Both the position numbers and the translations under genes were made by a program. The notes below the pieces were generated by a model. The model was not told where the DNA came from. It saw only the letters and a program-made list of their open reading frames with translations, and did no database searches. From Crossaster papposus (taxonomy: Eukaryota > Echinodermata > Asteroidea > Velatida > Solasteridae), in assembly GCA_037893245.1 (NCBI GenBank), contig JBAIAA010000672.1, forward strand, positions 1-64,000: 64,000 nucleotides of DNA. Direction: 5' to 3'. Below, in pieces: positions 11,234-23,300 of the stretch (the stretch's first letter is position 1; each line of letters begins with the position of its first letter).

Positions 11234-12080
11234 GTCTATAACGACCAACGAATAGCAGAACAGAACCGTACTTGACATTCGCGCTATTCTGTGTGAGTCA
11301 CAATCTTTACAATAATATTACGCAAATATATTTACGCAAATATATTACGCAAATATATTACGTTGGGCAACAACTGAAGTGTTAAAAAACAACGCTGTCA
11401 CAAAAATACTTATTATTAGTAGATTTTAGTAGATTTTTTTAAGATTAAGAAAAAAATAACATAATTATTGAAATTAGCAAATTATTTGAAAAAGCAAAAC
11501 AGCAGTTAAAAAAGAAAACAAAAACAATTTTATTTTTGACCACACTAACTTCCAATGCTAAAAAATAGTGGGTACCAATTTCACAGTGTTGCTTGAGCAC
11601 AGCAACAATTGACGAGCATGGAAAATGCCCGGCAAATATGGGTTACCAGCCAGAAATGTTAAAGTTGGTAAGCTACAAAACGTACTTTATTGACGCCATA
11701 TATATGCACATGCATATGCATGTACAATGTATACAAAATAAGTTTGACATTAAATTCACACGGAATGGCTTATTATGGATGATGCTACATGTATCAATTT
11801 ATCATATAGAATTTCAATTTAAGTGGGTTTTTTTATATTATTTTTAAAGTCGGAGCTCAATAATTAGACTTGTTTTTAATAGTAAGTACCGTCGTCGTAC
11901 CATTTCTAAGGCTTTTATACAACGCGTGATATTTTAGCAGGATCACTATAAATTGTCAACAAATTGGTTTCAAAAGTGAATGTTTTAAAGAGGATAATTT
12001 TAGAATAGCCTCTTAAGTAGAATAGAATAAACTATATCAAGCGGCAATCACCAATAAGATAATAAGTGGATTTTATGTAA
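11234..12080. other. Prosaposin 3' flank
   Basis: AT-rich sequence with three copies of an acgcaaatatatt unit at 11320-11362 and no supportable gene. A lone AATAAA occurs at 12026-12031. Confidence 0.5.
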
Positions 12081-12271
12081 CGTTCGGTTCAGACAGGCAT
12101 TCCACAGTCGCGCCGAACCAAATTGAAATCAAGTCGCTCCTGAGTCGCTCTAACAACTCCAGCAGTTGTTTGTTCGCCGTATGGCGCGCCTTGTCACCCT
12201 TATTCGTTTCAGAGGACTCAATTCACTCATTTAGTTCGGCGCGACCGTGGAATGCCTGTCTGAACCGAGCG
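12081..12271. mobile_element. MITE-like element with 38-bp terminal inverted repeats
   Basis: Arms 12081-12118 and 12234-12271 are inverted copies with two mismatches (core ggttcagacaggcattccac). The interior is ~115 bp with no coding capacity; weaker inverted similarity continues inward. Confidence 0.85.
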
Positions 12272-12895
12272 TGGACGGTTTGGTCAATTTTCGATTGATA
12301 AGATTATAATCTTCTTTTTTAAATATTTTGTGTGTGTTTTGCAAAATGAAAATTTTACGCTTTAGCAATGGTGCACCTTGCGATTTTTGCTAAATTTGGT
12401 TTACTGAAATAATTAGCGGGTGTTTTAATCGTCTGAAATCTTGTTCTGCAGTTGATTTTATAATATTTTAAATGATTTGTTGTTTGTTCCCGTCAGGTGC
12501 ATAGTATTAGTTCTAAGAACATGTGATTGTAAAAATATCAGTGGAATTGGGAATTTGTAGAAGTTTTATATTTAATCGTATAATAATATATAATGTAATT
12601 ATTTAGTGATATTGGTTGAAATCTACTTATCTGGCAAAAGAGGAATGAATGTCGTGAGTAGCCGCCAAATACACAACGGAACGAAACAGCAGCTGACGCC
12701 GTTTACGTGTTGCCATGGTTATGTTGACCATGCCTTCACTGACCTCTGGACAGATTTGTCCTGAAAGTCATGGAAAAGTTGGAAACAAATTAAACAGTTA
12801 GGAAATCAAGATCATGCCAATGTCATTAAAGGTTGTTTTTTCTATATTAAAGTGGGTGGATCATTTATTTGCAAATTAGCTTTTTTATTTTGTCT

Positions 12896-12974
12896 GACAC
12901 AATAGGAGGGCGCTGTTTGATTTACCCGAAGTCGTTTTATTTACCCAAACCAAACAGCGCCCTCTTATTTTGTC
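12896..12974. mobile_element. Short foldback element
   Basis: Arms 12896-12919 and 12951-12974 share ggagggcgctgtttg in inverted orientation, with ~31 bp between them. Probably a MITE or a foldback remnant. Confidence 0.75.
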
Positions 12975-14448
12975 GGCAATACCTCAAAATGGCTAATGGT
13001 TAGTTGGAGCATGGTTGGAGCTATAAAAAGCTCCATGGTTACCCAACATCCGCGATTCATCAGTATCAGAATTGCAAACAATTTTTCTCTGCAAAATGGC
13101 GTTAAATGTCATGGAAATAGTTTTCAATAGGGAGTTGGAGTATGGGAAGACTCTTTTTTTTTCGACTGGTCCCTTTATGGTTCCTAGAAATGATTCTCTT
13201 TTTTAAGTGTTTTTTATAAAGGATTAACTTGTTTACATTTCCAGTATTTAGACGGTCAGCCGTAAGGTAAACTATACAAAAACACCTTATGTTGGTTGTA
13301 TGAAGTTTGTATTGTGATGTAATCAGTCCGTACGTAATATGCTATTTGATGTTTTGCTGGATAAGTAATTGTGATATGCGCAAGTATTAATCTACAAACT
13401 TACTCGGATAATAACAATGAATTAAAAGAGAAAGAAATGGTTTTGGTCCTTTTTGTATTCGTTGTAAAAATATTCCCCCTTGTTTCACAAAAATGGTGCT
13501 AGAATCCAAACTATGTAAACGAATCGTGAGTTCTTGGTCTCATTTTTCCTTTTTAACAAAATGTCCTAGCCATCAATGGTTTATAGGTCTCTGATATTGG
13601 AAGTATGAGGTTGCGGGCTTATTTGACCCCCCTCCCCCCCCTCCCCCCCCCCCCCCCCCCCCCCCTCCCTCTTCTGAAAAAATCTTTCCTGGATTTGTAT
13701 CATTGTATTGAAATGAATGAACGCTTTAACAAAATTGGCCGCGGAAAACCTTGACTGGGATTTACGACAATGGTCTCGAAATAAAAGCCTCGAAAGAAAC
13801 TAAATAATTACTTTGCGCCGTATTATTTATGAACAAAATACGTTCTGCTTTTGTTATTAAAAACTAGACTCCAAAATAATTGGATGGCTTGATATTTGAG
13901 GCTTCAGACGGGGTCAGCCGTTTGTATCGACACAATACGGGCATTACGGTCAAGTATTAATTACATATATTGATTGAATAATGACGGAGGCTTAATAGCT
14001 CAAACGTTGATGCAAGACTACAAAATAATAGTGCGGGTTGTTTCTTTATGGTCTGGAGTCGTCACGGCGTAATTCGAGTCCGAAACTGCCTTCCAAAATA
14101 GACGGGCCGAGTCGTTAGTCGGTTAGTTTCAATGAGTGTGACCTCTACTGGATCGATATATTCTTTGTACAGTTACTTGCCTTTCCGTGACTAAGCAAAG
14201 CGTTCAAGTAGTTGGATTCAAGTAGTTTTCTTGTACAATTTATTTGAATAAATATAATCCAAACATCGTACGTGAATCTCTATTAGTTACACTGAGTGAC
14301 CCAGATAACACAAACTTGGGAACAAATAGAAACATGACGCCACTTCGGCGGTTGTAGTCAACAAATCATAGAATTCTGACGCAACTTTTAGCGGTTGTGT
14401 GCATAGAGAGTTAAACAAATTAATTTTAACAAAATTTCCTTAAAAAAA

Positions 14449-14530
14449 ATAGAAATATTTCTCAGTCCCAGATTCATGTCTTTTCCACATTTTTGCACTG
14501 ATTTACCTTCATTGAGATGATATTATGAAA
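14449..14530 (+). repeat. Dispersed repeat, second copy of 3766-3845
   Basis: Shares cagtcccagattcatgtctt and accttcattgagatgatat with intron sequence at 3766-3845 in the same orientation. Identity unknown. Confidence 0.7.
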
Positions 14531-15059
14531 AATTGTTTCCACAAATTTAGACATTTGCACTGATTTCCCAGGGCGGATCTAGAAATAAAGAAAATAGAAG
14601 GGGGGGGGGGGGGTGGGGGGGGGGTTATGACAAGAATCACCACGATCAGATTACCGAAAAATGAAAGGGGATTACCCGGCTAACCACCCAACGTAATTCT
14701 ATCCCCGTCTGATCTGCCTTGCCTCGTACACGTGGCGATACTACGAAGATGTATACGCGTCCAATGTACACATTAATCACACATTAGTTACAGGCGTGGG
14801 TTAAGTTGAGTGGACTTTACCGGAGACAACAGACGTGAAACGGGGGAGTTATGAGTTGAGAGAGGAGGGTTTCAAAGAAAACGGGGTTGACAACCTCAAA
14901 TGATCTCCTTAAGAGACAATAAGACATTATCCTTCCCTTTGTTCCCGTACATAATCATTCTTATTGGACTTTGTGCAAACAAAATCCTTGTGGAGACATC
15001 TGATCCTTTCAGAATGTCCTCGTGAATACTTTTTTAATTGGCTAGAAATTCAGTGAGAA

Positions 15060-15130
15060 ATGATTCCCGGGCGTGTAAGACGTCTGCGCTAGAAACCAAA
15101 AGGTCGTCGGTTCGAGTCCCTCCGAATACT
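15060..15130 (+). repeat. tRNA-like (SINE-derived) relic
   Basis: Contains a B-box-like ggttcgagtccc (15109-15120) preceded by a tRNA-like stretch (gtgtaagacgtctgcgctag). The ends do not form an acceptor stem, so it is not an intact tRNA. Confidence 0.4.
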
Positions 15131-15577
15131 TGTACTCATTAATATCCCGGGACAACACTTAGTAAACATTGTTTATTATTAACATTATAATTAAAATACA
15201 TCGTCGAAGGGTAAAACCCAATATCGAGGTCACAAATAATTCTGAATTTTCCCCGGCCCGGCACAACAACTTTTCAGGAAAACAACAAACGCACAGCCAA
15301 TTATGTCAAGAAATTATGATAAACAATATAATTAGCCAAAACAGGACTCGGATCATAATAAACCGCCATAATTCGTTGAATCCCGGTTGCCTTGTTTAAT
15401 TTCTTGGAATAACATCAACTGCAAGTTCATAATATACGGATGGGGAGGTCACAGGGCGGGGCAAAGTCTGTGAGTGACGCGCGCGCAGTATTATTATCAA
15501 TAGACCGTGTACAAGACTTTGGAGACTGTGACGTTACTAGTCTACGCGTTTTTCGTCTGATTGCATGACGCCCAGCT

Positions 15578-15649
15578 TATATATAAAGACAAACTTTGAC
15601 AACTTGACAGTTTTTAACTGGACTGGGATCAGAAGCTCGACTCGAAGAC
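15578..15649 (+). promoter_or_regulatory. Likely SLC6 promoter: TATA box and 5'UTR exon
   Basis: A TATATATAAAG box at 15578-15588 is followed about 25-30 bp later by an initiator-like CAG (~15608), then a short G/A-rich stretch ending at a strong GTAAGT donor (15650-15655). The next acceptor (ttccttgtag, to 17300) lies six bases before the first coding ATG at 17307. The simplest model is a non-coding first exon of about 40 nt (roughly 15609-15649) spliced to 17301. Inferred from sequence signals only. Confidence 0.55.
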
Positions 15650-17300
15650 GTAAGTACTCCTTGAATCGAGAAAGGTATTTGTTAGGTACTTTTTGTATCG
15701 ATAAAACATTGACTTTTTGCTTTATAGTTTCCATGAAAAAAATGTGCACAATTTATTTAGGTTAACTTAATTTACTCACTGTTTAGGCGACAAATAGTTT
15801 CAGCATTGTGATCAGGCAAAATCGAGGTATTTCATTATTTCGCCAATTTTAAAGTCTGAAAACAATTTATAACAGATTGTTTTTCCTTCGGGATTTTGTA
15901 CCTGAGAGTGAAGCCACGTGGTTTCATTTTGAAGACTGAGACTATAGTTTGTTCACTAACTAAAGACAGTTTTAGTCCAATGCCTATTTAAGCTTTGTCC
16001 CACAGTCAGTTGGACATCGGTTGGGAAATACCTCATAACTCCGTCAAACATTATCAGATGTTGACGTTTGATGTCTCATTATAAAGTGGAAAGGTGTATC
16101 TTTTAAACCATATCAATATCATCTCTGTTGGGTACACATAAGCCTACGTGTGGCATTTCGTTGTACATATGTTGTTAGCCGTTTTTTGAGACGCGCTGTG
16201 TAGACTAACATTCTTGCATGACTGAGATTGGCATGGGTTGATCACCAGAGAATAATGGCTTTAACTTATTTGCGTTCCCGAATTTCAAGGATTTGTTTGT
16301 TTGTTACGTTGACTCTTGCGTGCCTCTGTATTGTAGATGTCAGGGAGAATGGACGAGGAACTGACGGTAGATTCGTGCCAAGAATGGACGAGGTTGAAGC
16401 CGAGTCCATTGTTGCACGAATCTGCAGTTATGAGTCTATTCTCCGACTTAATCTATTTCTTAAAACAGCAATGGTTTATGCAAATAAGATTCCTGGTTTG
16501 CCGCAATACCCACGTTTATGAATAAGTGTGGATTCGTAAAGTTACCCATGCGTACATGTATTATTTAGTCGATGTCTCCTCGAGGAGTGGCACCTCGAAA
16601 AACTGTCGATTCGTGACGAATCTACAGTTTGCTGTAGATTCTTGAAAATAATCTACACTTTCAACAATATTATGACGTCACCGAAATAGATCAACGAAGG
16701 AGATTGTGGGCTTAGCCTGGCCGTGAACCCTGTACATTACATGGAAATTGGGAAGTGTTTGTCCACAAAGCCTACACACGTTGATTGTATTTGTCCAGCT
16801 CTGGCCTCAACTGACCCAAGCTCTTTCCATTGTCCAACACAATTGACCGACCGACCAACGCTGATTCTATTGGCTAAAATGTATATTTGTGTATTCCATC
16901 ACAGTTATACTCTGATTGCGCTATCGTATACAGCGGCTCATCAATTCGTTGCTATCTTCGTTTATTGTAGTTCATCTGCTACGTGTAGGTAAGTTACTCT
17001 AAACTGTAATAGCAGATTTAGTTCAGTTCACTTCATTGGAAATATTTCCATATCTGGGCATTAATTGTTGTTATACTTTATTTCATTTCCTTATTACATT
17101 AAACGTTGATGGGTGATAAAGTTATTTTTAGATTATCTGTTCTCAGTGTAAAACGTAAATTTTACAAATTCAACATTATGTTCTAAATATGTTTATGTTT
17201 AAATGTTAATGTTTAAAAGTAGAATACACCATTTGCAGATCTCGAAAAAATGTACTACCGAATTATTAAAAAATATCGCACCATTGTTGTTTCCTTGTAG
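15650..17300 (+). other. Probable SLC6 5'UTR intron
   Basis: Runs from the GTAAGT donor to the acceptor before the ATG exon. Holds a dispersed repeat at 16018-16110 (shared with 40960-41050) and a degraded copy of the TTAA-flanked family at 17213. A 97-codon open frame at 16228-16521 is not supported by any family resemblance. Confidence 0.45.
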
Positions 17301-17306
17301 ATCGAC

Positions 17307-20300
17307 ATGCCAGTTGGGGGCAAAGATTTAGAGGCTGCGGCCTCAACTAACCACGCATTCACGGTAAGCGATCAACATCGTTGAGTCGTACACCATTGTT
17401 AATACCTAGCCCGTGGTAATCGAATTCAATTCTTTCCCTCACATGAATGTACATGTACAACATCTATAGTTTGTTTATACAACACCAGTATACCTAGCAA
17501 CATATAGACCGAGCGACTCCCCCTTAGTCCTCCATATACACTCCTAGACTATTGTTACCTAATACCATAGAGCAAGGAACGCACCCCCTAAAAACCTCAA
17601 AGGAAACCACAACATTCTGCAAGCGCAGGGACCACCACAAAGGGAGGGGGGGAGGGGGGGAGGGGGGGAGGGGGGGAGGGAGGGGAGGGAGGGAGGGGGG
17701 AGGGAGGGGGAGGGGGGGAGGGGGGGGGGGGGGAGGGGGGAGGGAGGGGGGGGAGGGGGAAAGGGGGGGGGGGGGGGGGGGGTTCTCGGTTCTCTCGGTA
17801 TTGCTTTACTATTTTGAACACCAGAGTGCGATGCAAGTTCTATTCACCGTTTAAAGGGTGCAAGGTCGTGACTTGAAATCCACAAACATTTCAAGTTTTA
17901 GATTGTTTACTTAAACTATTTCAAACACCTGGTTGGAACTCACGACTATATGCCCAAACAGCTCGAGTTTACGGGGTCGCAAAAAGTGGACCCTAAAACT
18001 CGTCAGTACACAAGAATAACACAAAACGCCCATTTTTAATAGGATGGTTGTGTGATGTTTATATCCTACTTCAAATGCTCTTTCCGATCATTTTGCGCGT
18101 TTTCTAGCCCAGTTGGGCAATTCCAGAACCTATTTTTCCTTAACTACTCATTATTGTTGTGGTAAGGCCGCGCCGTGCATTGGGCGAATAATTAGATGCA
18201 CGTGATCAACGACCCACCAATCAAATGACGGGGATTTACTTCCGTGAAGTATAATAACCTTATTATACAACATTTTATTAAAGTCATCGTCATCTGATTG
18301 GTAGATTGTTGGTCATGTGTTATTGAGTTATGGCCCGACGCAGTTCGATTTAACGGTGACTAGAAGTAGAACTCCCATTGCATGCACGGTCTCGCTCTGA
18401 CCAATCAGATCGCGAAGATTGTATTCAGGTGTTGTATAAAACATACGATAACAGTTTCATGTTTGTGTAATTAGTCTTTTTACTAATAAACGATTATGAT
18501 AAGCACAATTTGTAATGAGGCAAACTAATCGACCCATTGAAAATGTATATAGGACAAACTTTTCGGTCATTTATCCAGAGGAATTATCGCAGTTTTTTTC
18601 TTCAGAGAAGGCCCTATAATCGTCACAGGCATTCCTTTTTTTTCATCGAATTGAGATTTTAGGGACACAAAATAAAAACGTAAACAATTGCTTCTCTCTC
18701 GTGTGCACGAGGTCAAAGAAATTACAACTTGCGGCACTAGTGAAACAAAAATGGCTGCCATTGGTAATTAATTGTTATACCTAGGGTATCTGCCCACAAA
18801 AAAACCCAGAAAAAACTGGAGAATCTTTCTAGAACGACGGTTTAATCATTAATAGAAAAAAAGGAGTCCGCTTTTTAAATGAGTTTCATTTTCATGTGAC
18901 ACCGGCGTCAAGGAGTTAACAAAACACTCTAGCGTCTCCTACGCATTATGGACTATCATTTGTTTCATATTTTCTTACTTCATTTGTTTCATATTTTCTT
19001 ACTTCATTTGTTTCATATTTCCTTACTTCCTAATTTGTTTCATATTTCCTTACTTCATTTTCAATCCCCCCTCCCCCAGCTTGATGGTGGTACCGTTGTC
19101 AAAGCCGACGACATCCCCCCTGGGCCGTTATCCGGTAAACCGTCGGCGGTTGACTCGACGGTTGACGGGACGGAGAGGGGAAACTGGGGCAACAAAGTGG
19201 ACTTTCTTCTGTCGTGCATCGGTTTTGCTGTGGGGCTGGGTAACGTGTGGCGGTTCCCCTATCTCTGCTACATCAATGGTGGAGGTAAGGCTGTGTTCTA
19301 ACCTTATAGCTATTGTCTATAATGGTGTTGGCTATAAACAAATTGACGGGTGCTCTGTTAATAGCAGACAGTCGTGTGCTTAGCAGCCAGGGTTGTCTTG
19401 TGAGCTTCTAAGTGAAAATATAGACATAGTGGGGGAATTTAACTGTCGACAAAATGCGTCATCAACTAATGTCACCTGCGGAATCCACGTTGAATGCTTG
19501 TCAATAATAATCATATGTCGCATCATCCCGGATATGAATTAAGTCCCAGGGCAAAACAATTGGCGGGGGGTCCGGGAGGGGGATTTGGGGGATTTATAGA
19601 AACACGCAAACACGGAAACAGGACTCTTGAATCAGTTTGGCACTGGTTCAAAAACCAAAAACAACAAGTACAAACGTGGGTTGTTATGTTACAATTGACA
19701 TTAGCTACGAGAAGAAATAACTTCAACAATAGATGAATAGTTTAAGGCCCTCTATCACCTTAGTCCTTGCCAAAGACCACTGCATTCGACAGTGCGCCCG
19801 CTAACGACACGATATATATTCCCACCAGCTCCCTCGATCACGCAGTCGTCTTTGCAAATTGTTTAAATTTGCGTGACCTTTTCATGCTAATTCGACCATT
19901 CTAATAAGGAATAGCATCTGTTTTTGTTGACATTTGACTATAAAATAGCCCAGACGTCTAAATACGATAGTAAAAAAAAAAAAACACTGCATATTTTCAA
20001 TGCCCTTTGACGAGAAACGAACTAGTTTGGATGGACGAGGAATGTTTCTAGATTAAATATGACACCAAGATTACCCGATTCGGTTTAGTAGTTTTCAGTC
20101 CAGGGATCTTTTTCTGGAACCAAGTCGATGTTCAATTGGACGCCTTTTTATTCCTGTCGTGCTTCTGTTGATCACCTGTTCAACTAGCACCCCCCCCCCC
20201 CCCCCCCCCCCACCCACCCCGACTTGCTTCTAGCCTTTGCCACTAGAATGACAATTGCTGGACTGAATTGGGTGATCTTGATATCATGTTTTTTTTCTAA

Positions 20301-23300
20301 AAAGCTTCCCCGTATAGGCAGTTATACAGGATTGTAAATTATAGACGATAGGCAGTTTGGTGTTAGGGATATGGTCCTTAACACAATATGATGCGTTTTA
20401 TGGGGCACTCTGTATTATACAGAAAAAGAAATCTTAACAGAAAAAGAAATACTTTGGAATTGACCTTCGTTTTCTCTGTTAACTTTGACGATATATTGAC
20501 GTGTCTTCATTGTTGATATGATCTGTTTTCTCATGTTTCCCTCACATGTTGTTGATTGTTTTCATCATTTTCGGATCTTGTTTAGGTGCGTTCCTGGTGC
20601 CGTACGTTATTATGTTGGTCATAGCTGGCCTGCCCATGTTCGTCATGGAGCTAGGCTTTGGACAGTTCGCCAGCAAAGGGTGTGTCACAATCTGGACTAT
20701 TTCACCAATCTTTAAAGGTATCCCCCCCCCCCTCCACAATGTTTGTTCGTAATAATCATAATAATCATAATAATCATAATCATAATAAATAAAAGGTAAT
20801 AATAATAAATACAAAAATATATAACAAATCATAACCCCGTCTCATCCGACATAACTGTTTTACTTGAACGAAATGTACATGCATCATTTGTTTTTATGTA
20901 ATTTTCAGCAATAAATACATTTAGAGGATTAGTATGTTATAACAAAGATGGTAGAAGGAACCGGCATAGTAACAGCCTGAACATACGTGTTTGTTAACGG
21001 GCCAACCACATTTTGTATTATCTAAAGTAATGTTTTTGTTTGATTTGTTTTCTTGCTTAGGTTTGGGCTACGCTATGTGTATCATCACCGCCCTAGTAGC
21101 AATTTACTACAATGTGGTTATTTCCTACACCCTGTTCTTCTTATTCGCTTCGTTCACCCAAGTCCTTCCGTGGAGCGATTGTAATCAGGAATGGAACACG
21201 GAGAACTGCGTGGTTAGTAAATCTGACGATGACAACGGAACCACGGTGTACCTCAACACATCCACAAGACCCTCGCTGGAATACTGGGAGTAAGATAAAT
21301 ATCCTCTTAATGTGTTTAATTGCTAAACTGTGTCCTGTAATGACGAATGTAAGAATTTTATTAATCATTGTCTTGTATCTGTGTTCGTAGCCGCTATGTC
21401 TTGGATCGTAGTGACGGTATGGAGGATATGGGACCCATTAGGTGGCAGCTAGCATTATGTTTACTACTCGCTTGGACTATCGTGTTTTTGTGCATCGTAC
21501 GCGGAGTAAAATCGTCAGGAAAGGTCAGTTTTATTATCATGAGGTCCGTCTTAACGTAAAACCCTTACGGTGATTGGGTACAGCGCAGGCCTTTATAAGT
21601 TTTGAAAAAAAACCATTCGTATATATATTTATAATAAAGAATGTTTCGTATAATATTACAGCGACTTAAGTACAGGTCTTGGTAGATACGTGCGCTTTAT
21701 AAATTTTTAATATTCTCTTGTAGGTTGTATATTTCACGGCCACCTTCCCTTACATTGTTCTAATGATTCTGCTGGTTCGTGGAGCTACTTTGCCAGGATC
21801 GCTCGACGGGGTCATATTCTACATCAAGCCAGAGTGGCACAAACTCCTGAATGCCAAAGTATGTTCAGACCTAATTGATATAAACCCAATAACTAATTAG
21901 ATAATTGCTTGCCCACCTGTTTGAAATCCACCTGTCTGTTCTGATTATACCCTTGGTGTGTTTGTCCCTCGATAGGTATGGAAGGATGCTGCTGTACAGA
22001 TCTTCTACTCTCTGGGTCCAGCATGGGGAGGTCTCCACACGCTCTCTAGCTACAATAAATTCGACAACAACTTCAAACGGTTCGTGCTTCCTTTTTCCAA
22101 CAATTGGAATTTCAGAATACAGTTTTGGGGTCGTTCTTGATTGTCGAAATCTTATCAAACCATAGCTTTCAGTTCCGTTTTGTCGATACATTTATGAGCT
22201 TACTTTTGATTGCGGTTTTGTTTCTTCTAGTGATGGCATCATCATTGCATTGACTAATTGTGGTACGAGCGTCTTCGCCGGGTTTGCTATCTTCTCTGTG
22301 ATTGGTTTCATGGCCCATGACTCGGGTCTGCCCATTGATAAAGTCGCCGACACCGGTAAGGAGTCTAAACAATTCCTTCTCTTCATCACATCACTTTCTT
22401 TCCAAACAACTCGTCAAAAACTCAGTGGCCACTAGCGTTGAATTTTAAAAGGGAATTCATAAATGCCCGAGCCAGTTTAGCTATTGGTCCATAACGAACC
22501 ACAAACACATTTATAATGATGTAAGTTAACGGCCGTCTTTTATAAATGTTTGAGTTTTGATTGTGAATCCGTATCGATGATCATTCCATAGGTCCCGGCC
22601 TTGCCTTCGTCGCTTACCCCGAAGCTCTGGCTCGGATGCCCATCGCCCCTCTTTGGTCCGTTCTATTCTTCTTTATGCTTTTTACTCTCGGGTTGGACAG
22701 CCAGGTAAGTCCGATATAAGTATTACATTATTTATTTATCAGGCTTAATTGGATTCGAACCAGCTGCTTTGCGCTGAAAACGGCATCATCGAGCTGTATT
22801 CTTCCTAGGAAGCTGAGATGGCATTTGGAATGTTTCGTGGAACTTGTTATCAAGATTGCATTCCGTAGCTTTTCCTTAAACCTGACTCTTGCTGACTTCC
22901 GTGTTTTAGAAGACAGTTTGCCCAATAGACCCTCTTCGGTTTGTCTTTCAGTTTGTGATGACCGAGACGCTGATTACGGCAGTGTCGGATGAGCTGAAGA
23001 CGTACTTCAAAGACATCAACAAATGGAAGACGTTAATTACATTCATCGTCTGCTGCACGTTCTTCTTGCTGGGGTTGCCCATGACAACCAGGGTAAATGA
23101 AGACGTCATTCATTTGATTCAGTTATCTACCTGCTCTAGCCACATACTGGTGTTAATGTGGTGGAGTGCGCCATCAATAATACGGCGCGAGTCAAGTTGA
23201 TATTTGATTGGTTTCCTCCTGGAAACATCCGCTTAGGGTGTTGGCTAGGAGGTTAGAAATGTTTTTTGTTAAAGATAAACCTGAGCTATTTAGCCATTCA

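Larger units (their letters stand above)
12975..15577. other. Intergenic: prosaposin to SLC6
   Basis: No gene seen. Contents: poly-C tract 13627-13670, poly-G tract 14600-14624, a dispersed repeat at 14449-14530 that matches 3766-3845, and a tRNA B-box-like relic at 15109-15120. Confidence 0.5.

Noticed and set aside
15060..15130. tRNA gene
   Set aside because: B-box present but no acceptor stem or clear cloverleaf; treated as a SINE relic.
17552..17854. Glycine-rich and proline-rich frames
   Set aside because: Created by the G-rich tract inside the SLC6 gene.
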